DNA of 49,513 bases from a bacterium (lineage in GTDB: Bacteria; Planctomycetota; UBA1135; GCA-002686595). Position 1 is the first letter of the stretch. The number at the start of each line of letters is the position of its first letter. The stretch is taken from NCBI GenBank assembly GCA_024226735.1, contig JAAELL010000145.1:1-49513 (forward strand), given 5' to 3'. This document shows positions 44,992 to 49,513 of the stretch, piece by piece. A program made the position numbers and the translations under genes. Below the pieces are notes generated by a model that saw only the letters and a list, made by a program, of their open reading frames with translations, ran no database searches and had not been told where the DNA came from.

Positions 44992-47469
44992 ATGCGATTT
45001 CGCTTCCTCCGTGCATTCGTGCTGACAGCGAGTGCGACGGCCATCGTCGCCTTTGGCGGCAACGGCACCTTCGACAACGGGGAGTTCAACTTCTGCGTTT
45101 CGGTTCGATTCAATGCCACCCAGGCGCAGCTCGATCGGATCAAGGCACGCTTCACGTCCGCGAGCCAGATCGTCGCTGACATGACCGACGGACAGCACAA
45201 GTTCGGGACCGTGACGATCGTGAACGACAGCGGTGCTTCGCAGACCGCCGAGTTCTGGATCCATGCGGGGCAAGGGGGGGCGAACGCGCCCCTCGACGGT
45301 TACGGCGTGCGAGGCAAGCACGTAAACATGTTCTACGACCGGCACTTCCTGCCCAACGGGGCCGAGGCCGCCACGGAGCGGGTTTACACGATCGCGCACG
45401 AGTTCGCGCACCTCGCCTACGGCGTGCGCGACGAGTACAAGGGCCCTGCCGGGGCTGCCGAATGCGCTCCGGCACCCGGTGTAGCGACCTTGAACTTCTG
45501 CATCATGGACAACTACAAGTCGCGTGGTGGCCAGATGGCCGGCGGGACGGTGCACACGCTCAACGAGCTTTGCGTCGCCGGTAACCACGATCCGGACACC
45601 GACACGAACCAGCACCTGACGCACGCGAAGTCGTGCTGGGAGGTGATCGACGCGCACGCGAAGCGTTCGGCAAACGCACCGGCGAACCTGCCGACGAGCG
45701 CCGCGCCCGCCGCCCACGCGGTCACGACGGTCGAAGGCTCGGCCGGCATCCGCGCCATGCTCGTTCTGGACCGCTCGGGCAGCATGACGACCGGCCAACG
45801 CCTGGACTTCGCGAAGAGTGGCGCGAAGCTCTTCGTCGACGTCTTCGAGCAAGGTGACTTTCTCGGCGTCGCGTCCTTCTCCTCGACGGCGTCCGTGGAC
45901 TACTCGCTGACACAGATCAACGGCGCCGCCGAGCGCACCGCCGCCAAGGCGGCGGTCGACTCGTTGGTCGCGACGGGCACGACGAACATCGGCGGCGGTC
46001 TGCTCGCCGGCCTCGGCCAGATCACGGCGCAGACGACGCGCTCGTGCAACGAGATCATCGTCCTGCTCAGCGACGGAGACCACAACACGGGCACGGACCC
46101 CGCCTCCGTCATTCCGCAGCTGCAGGACGAGAACGTGACCGTCTTCGCCGTCGGCGTCGGCAGCGGCATCTCGGTCGGCGGACAGGCGACCCTGCAGAAC
46201 CTCGCGACCTCCACGGGCGGCCGCTACTTCGCGGTTGCCTCGGCGGCCGACTTGCCCAAGCTCTTCCTGCTCCTGCAGAACGAGACCACCGGGTCCGGCC
46301 TGCTCGAGGACGAGCCCGGCCAGATGGGCCCGAACGAGGTCCTCGAGACGACCGTCCTGGTCGAGACCGGCGCCGTCAGCGGGCAGTTCGCGATGACACT
46401 GACGAATGACGCTGACGACATCGTTCTGTCGCTGCGCGACCCGGGCGGCACCATCGTCGATCAGACCTCGGCCATGACCGATCCGGACGTCGACTACCTG
46501 CAGGGGCCGAACTACCGACTGTTCGAGGTTCGCAGCCCCGTCCCGGGCGACTGGGTCGTCGTGGCGACGTCGGGCAGCGTCGTCAACAACGGCGCCCTCG
46601 GTCTGCTCGCCTTCGCCCAGAACGACGGTGTCCAACTCGTCGTTTCGGTGCGCAACGAGACTCTGAGCTATCCCGAAGCCGTCGAGGTCGAGGCGACCTT
46701 GACGTTCGGCGGCCGCAACGTCTTCGGAGCCGCGGTCTCGGGCGTCGTCGTGCGCCCCGATGGCTCGTCCTATCCGATCAGCCTGTTCGACGACGGCCTC
46801 CTCTCGAGTGCGGACGCCGTGGCGAACGATGGCGTCTACAGCGCCGTGTTCGACAACTACAGCCTGAACGGGACCTACACCTTCGATGTCCGCGCCGACG
46901 CTCCGCTCGGCATGATCTATCCCGGCGAGGAGATCGACGTCCTACCCGGTGACCCGATCCTCCCCGCCCCCCCGTTCGTGCGCTGCGGCGTGGCGAGCGC
47001 CGTGCTCATGGGCATCCCGGTGGACGTTCCTCTGGGCGAGAACTACTGCCCCAACAACCCGAACTCATCGGGCCAAGCGGGTACGGTCGAGGCGACGGGC
47101 AGCGAAGTGGTCGCCGTCAACTCGTTCTTCCTGACCGCCTCGAACCTGCCGACCGACGTCTTCGGCTACTTCCTCGTCAACGAGATCTCCGGCTTCGTCG
47201 ACCTACCCGCCGCCGGCCTGAGCCGCGGCTTCCTCTGCCTGGGTGGCGGAGGGACGCTCGGTCGTTTCAACGCGCTCGTTCAGGACTCCGGCCCGACCGG
47301 AACGTTCACCATCCCCGTCGATCTGACGATGATCCCGAACGCGTCGGAGACGACTCCGACGGTCGTGCAGCCCGGGGATACGTTCTACTTCCAGGCTTGG
47401 TTCCGGGATCCGGTGGCGGGCGCACCGGAGAACAACTTCACGGATGCAGTGGGGGTGTTGTTCCTCTGA
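44992..47469 (+). CDS. CLCA-like exported metalloprotease with VWA domain and planctomycete C-terminal domain
   Basis: The 825-residue protein has a signal peptide (about 1-22) and an N-terminal domain with HEFAHLAYGVRDEY (His 136, Glu 137, His 140, Asp 147, Glu 148). This fits the HExxHxxxGxxDE pattern of the calcium-activated chloride channel regulator (CLCA) protease family. A VWA domain follows with the MIDAS motif DRSGSMTTG (Asp 260, Ser 262, Ser 264), then VLLSDGDHNTG. Beta-sandwich modules come next, as in CLCA proteins. From about residue 680 (NYCPNNPNSSGQAG) it ends in the C-terminal domain shared with 3443-4180. It probably acts outside the cell. AAGGGAGAG lies before the ATG. Confidence 0.85.
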   Translation: MRFRFLRAFVLTASATAIVAFGGNGTFDNGEFNFCVSVRFNATQAQLDRIKARFTSASQIVADMTDGQHKFGTVTIVNDSGASQTAEFWIHAGQGGANAPLDGYGVRGKHVNMFYDRHFLPNGAEAATERVYTIAHEFAHLAYGVRDEYKGPAGAAECAPAPGVATLNFCIMDNYKSRGGQMAGGTVHTLNELCVAGNHDPDTDTNQHLTHAKSCWEVIDAHAKRSANAPANLPTSAAPAAHAVTTVEGSAGIRAMLVLDRSGSMTTGQRLDFAKSGAKLFVDVFEQGDFLGVASFSSTASVDYSLTQINGAAERTAAKAAVDSLVATGTTNIGGGLLAGLGQITAQTTRSCNEIIVLLSDGDHNTGTDPASVIPQLQDENVTVFAVGVGSGISVGGQATLQNLATSTGGRYFAVASAADLPKLFLLLQNETTGSGLLEDEPGQMGPNEVLETTVLVETGAVSGQFAMTLTNDADDIVLSLRDPGGTIVDQTSAMTDPDVDYLQGPNYRLFEVRSPVPGDWVVVATSGSVVNNGALGLLAFAQNDGVQLVVSVRNETLSYPEAVEVEATLTFGGRNVFGAAVSGVVVRPDGSSYPISLFDDGLLSSADAVANDGVYSAVFDNYSLNGTYTFDVRADAPLGMIYPGEEIDVLPGDPILPAPPFVRCGVASAVLMGIPVDVPLGENYCPNNPNSSGQAGTVEATGSEVVAVNSFFLTASNLPTDVFGYFLVNEISGFVDLPAAGLSRGFLCLGGGGTLGRFNALVQDSGPTGTFTIPVDLTMIPNASETTPTVVQPGDTFYFQAWFRDPVAGAPENNFTDAVGVLFL

Positions 47470-47496
47470 AAGCGCCAGTCAATGCGTGAGAGAGAT

Positions 47497-47526
47497 GCGG
47501 GGGCCCGAGATTGCTCGGGCCCCCGC
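47497..47526. terminator. Convergent hairpin
   Basis: A perfect 13-bp stem, GCGGGGGCCCGAG with its complement around ATTG (47497-47509 and 47514-47526), lies between two converging genes and probably ends transcription in both directions. No U-tract is obvious. Confidence 0.75.
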
Positions 47527-47578
47527 TGGTAGTGTGATCGGCGATGGATACGAGGCCTAGACGACGGGCGACTCGCGC

Positions 47579-49144
47579 TCACCGAAACGTCACCCCGCGC
47601 GACCCCGTGAAGCTGCTCGTCGCCAAGTCCCGATACCAAGCCTGAAACCACCGCGTCTCCCCAACCGCAACCGCCGGGACCGGTCCGAACGACCCATCCG
47701 TCTGCAGCACGGCCGGCCCTCCGCCGCCTACGCGCGAAACACCGCCCGCGTCGAACTGGAAGACGTGCGCGAGCGTCTGGTTGTTGTACCGGTACTGCGG
47801 TGCCGCGATGCAGACCGCACCGGCCGCTCCGGGAGGAACGACGTACAGTCCGGGGTTCGGTCCGCTCAAGCAGTAGCCGAAGTTGCCGGGCGGGCCGTCG
47901 CCGATGAACGCCGTGACGGGCTGGCCGGCGAGACCCGGGCCGCCGAGAACGAGCTCGGCGGCGCTGCCGCTCGAGTTGAGGCTCGGAGCACACAGCGCGT
48001 CGCGCACGCTGATCGACGGTGTCGCCCAGATGCGGAACGGAAGGTCGTCGAGGCCGCCGGTCGGGGAGATGCAGCCGTACAGCCGCGGGTCGGTCGTGCG
48101 CGGCAGGTTGCCGCGCACGATGTGTAGGCCGTTGCCGGCGAGGCCCGGGTTCGGCGGGGTCGCGGGGAGGTTGAGGCACGTGCCGAGCGGGTCGTCGACG
48201 ACTCCGTTCGGGTCGGAGTCGTCGATACCCCACTCGAGGAAGTACGTCGCGTCTTCGGGCAGGAATAGCGCGATGCGCGCCTCCGCGTACATGATCGGGA
48301 ACGCGGTCTCGTTCGGGAAGCCGGGGAACGAGACGCGGTAGATGCCCGTCCAGCCGGTGTCCGCGAGGACATTGGTCGTCGTGTCGCCGAATAGGCGCAC
48401 CGAGCCGGCGGAGTACGGGACACCCTGCCACACCGCGAGGCTCAGGCGCGTCAGAGTCGACTCCGGGATGCTGCCGGGCGCGCCCTGGCCGTCACTGCAG
48501 CCGATCGCGTAGACGCGTAGACGCGTCACCTCCCAGCCGGTCGCGTCAGGCTCGGCGGGCACCGTGAAGTCGTCGATCAGGCGGTCGCTCTGGCGGAAAG
48601 CGTTCGTTTGGTAGGCGAGCACGCAGTGATGGCGCTCCGAGATGTCCGCGCCGCCCGCGCCTGCGCTCGGACCCGAGACGAGGAGCTGGCGATCGAAGAT
48701 CGGGTCGGGGGAGGCGGTCACCGTCAACACCCCGGGGCCGGTCGCGCCGGCGACGCCGCCGACGCGCACGAGGTACTCCTCGCCCCCGACGACACCGGCG
48801 AGCGAGGCCGAGCTCAGCGGACCGCACGCGTCATCGCTGCAGGCGAGGCTGACGATCGAGCCGCAGCCGCCGCCGAAGACCTCGAGCGTCGTGTCGAACG
48901 CGGTTCCCGCGCAGGTCGCGAATGCGAACGTGCCGTGGTGGGGCGCGAGCCAGCGGAACCACACGTCGTTCGTTCCGGGTCCGCAAGGCCACGCGGGCGC
49001 GCTCGTTGTCGCGTTCGTCGTGTCGAATCCGAAGCTGCCAGGTCCGAAGACTGGCCTGGCGTCCGCGCACTCGTCTGCGGTTTGTGCGTGCAGCGCCGTG
49101 GCGAGGGCGAGGGTGGCCGAGATGGTTGCGATCGTAGTCTTCAT
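47579..49144 (-). CDS. Exported protein with CUB/PPC-like N-terminal domain and planctomycete C-terminal domain
   Basis: The 521-residue protein starts at 49144 with a signal peptide (MKTTIATISATLALATALHA). An N-terminal domain at about 25-145 has paired Cys and WPCGPGTNDVWFRWLAPHHG, then TAFDTTLEVFGGGCGS and LVRVGGVAG, common in planctomycete and Bacteroidetes surface proteins. The centre has GWEVTRLRVYAIG and YFLEWGIDDSDPNG. From about residue 385 (DALCAPSLNSSGSA) it ends in the shared C-terminal domain (GYCLSG, VAVGETRWFQAWYRD, SRGVTF). The frame is open upstream to 49348, but that stretch is the repeat element. Function unknown; probably surface-exposed. Confidence 0.8.
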   Translation of the reverse strand: MKTTIATISATLALATALHAQTADECADARPVFGPGSFGFDTTNATTSAPAWPCGPGTNDVWFRWLAPHHGTFAFATCAGTAFDTTLEVFGGGCGSIVSLACSDDACGPLSSASLAGVVGGEEYLVRVGGVAGATGPGVLTVTASPDPIFDRQLLVSGPSAGAGGADISERHHCVLAYQTNAFRQSDRLIDDFTVPAEPDATGWEVTRLRVYAIGCSDGQGAPGSIPESTLTRLSLAVWQGVPYSAGSVRLFGDTTTNVLADTGWTGIYRVSFPGFPNETAFPIMYAEARIALFLPEDATYFLEWGIDDSDPNGVVDDPLGTCLNLPATPPNPGLAGNGLHIVRGNLPRTTDPRLYGCISPTGGLDDLPFRIWATPSISVRDALCAPSLNSSGSAAELVLGGPGLAGQPVTAFIGDGPPGNFGYCLSGPNPGLYVVPPGAAGAVCIAAPQYRYNNQTLAHVFQFDAGGVSRVGGGGPAVLQTDGSFGPVPAVAVGETRWFQAWYRDLATSSFTGSRGVTFR

Positions 49145-49165
49145 GCGTTGTGCCCAGAGATACTT

Positions 49166-49204
49166 CGGTGCCACCCTGCGGCACCGGTGGGGTTGCTCCG
49201 CAAC
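49166..49204. repeat. REP-like hairpins beside the MITE-like element
   Basis: CGGTGCC/GGCACCG (49166-49172 and 49180-49186) and GTTGC/GCAAC (49192-49204) lie just upstream of the gene at 47579 and 5 bp before the repeat at 49209. The first resembles the AGGTGCCGC hairpin at 7204. Confidence 0.5.
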
Positions 49205-49208
49205 TTCA

Positions 49209-49391
49209 CTAGTGGTGTGATGCAACAGTTGCGGGCTTATCCCGAGTTCGCGTGTGCGTGCCACAAGGCGCGGCGACGACCCAACTTCGCTGCCAATACG
49301 GTGATACTGGGATTGGTCGGAGGAGCCGCAACGCCGTGGCGCGTGCATGCGGGCCGGGATACGACTGCGAATGTCTGCATCACACCACTAG
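49209..49391. repeat. MITE-like element, 183 bp, subfamily A (long form)
   Basis: It is bounded by CTAGTGGTGTGATGCA and TGCATCACACCACTAG. Its flanks match the 34393-34511 element read in the opposite orientation, but a 64-bp segment (about 49262-49325) is present only here. It overlaps nothing coding except the artificial upward extension of the gene at 47579. Confidence 0.85.
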
Positions 49392-49513
49392 TGGTGTGAG
49401 TCACTCTTGTGCGGCATTTTGGTCGGCCCGTACCCGCCCGCTGCTGCGTTGTGCCTCCTCCGAGACTTGCAGCGAAGTCGCGTCGTCGCTGCGCCTTGCA
49501 GCGAACGCGTACG
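49388..49513. repeat. Second element abutting the first, subfamily B (partial)
   Basis: Starting at the same CTAG that ends the previous element, CTAGTGGTGTGAGTCACTCTT matches the reverse complement of window bases 1-32. The following sequence to the window end has GCTTGCAGCGA-like repeats (TTGCAGCGAA occurs twice, near 49467 and 49496). The right end is not in the window. Confidence 0.7.

Noticed and set aside
47529..47540. Another copy of the CTAG-bounded repeat (GGTAGTGTGATC)
   Set aside because: It lacks the CTAGTGGTGTGA core and a partner end.
49145..49348. Extended N-terminus for the 47579 protein
   Set aside because: The codons are the MITE-like repeat and hairpins; the signal peptide begins at 49144.

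Overview
The window looks like chromosomal DNA from a high-GC member of the Planctomycetota. The reasons are taxon-typical gene families: several ECF sigma factors (one a sigma-membrane-sensor fusion, one of the PF07638-like type), FecR-type anti-sigma proteins, a Ser/Thr kinase fused to WD40 repeats, Tat-exported Gfo/Idh/MocA oxidoreductases beside a tandem DUF1080 protein, a sulfatase, and many large exported proteins ending in a cysteine-containing C-terminal domain that starts near a Tyr-Cys pair. Species cannot be fixed by eye. There are about 38 genes or gene remnants on both strands, little intergenic space, and no recognisable transposase, integrase, CRISPR array, tRNA or rRNA.

Layout. 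1-32 is the end of a dispersed repeat. 152-4180 holds a sigma-factor/carboxypeptidase-regulatory-domain fusion (minus) and the truncated tail of an exported protein (plus). 4205-10005 is a coherent module: a haem-binding membrane protein, two Tat-signal Gfo/Idh/MocA oxidoreductases and an ApbE flavin transferase on the minus strand, facing a divergent double-DUF1080 (3-keto-glycoside hydrolase-type) protein. This could be keto-sugar chemistry in the cell envelope. 10120-10613 is a small graveyard of gene tails. 10616-20367 holds a DUF2203 protein, a GDSL hydrolase, a TPR/purple-acid-phosphatase operon (the TPR gene carries an apparent frameshift), urocanate hydratase, a phosphodiesterase-pyrE pair, an ECF sigma factor and a DegP-like protease. 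20559-29504 holds envelope proteins, a sigma/anti-sigma pair and a GT39-like membrane protein with TPRs. 29745-34392 holds an exported PPC-type protein, a second sigma/anti-sigma pair, an SGNH hydrolase and a small membrane protein. 34549-39991 has the WD40 kinase, a divergent sigma factor, an ankyrin remnant and a protein made largely of CxxC knuckles. 40158-49144 has a VOC protein, an AraC/GyrI-type regulator, a sulfatase with fibronectin-like modules, a lipoprotein, a bacterial CLCA-like metalloprotease/VWA protein and another exported protein.

The least expected structure is a family of small non-coding elements bounded by CTAG-TGGTGTGA inverted repeats (1-32, 34393-34511, 39995-40161, 49209-49391, 49388-49513). 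They look like MITEs or foldback elements with a CTAG target preference. Two are the same element in opposite orientation differing by a 64-bp internal segment, and two copies abut and share one CTAG. Both window ends lie in the same subfamily. A second class of short REP-like hairpins occurs at 7164-7246, 34516-34537 and 49166-49204. At least four of the exported proteins share one C-terminal domain, which may be an undescribed sorting or surface-anchoring module.
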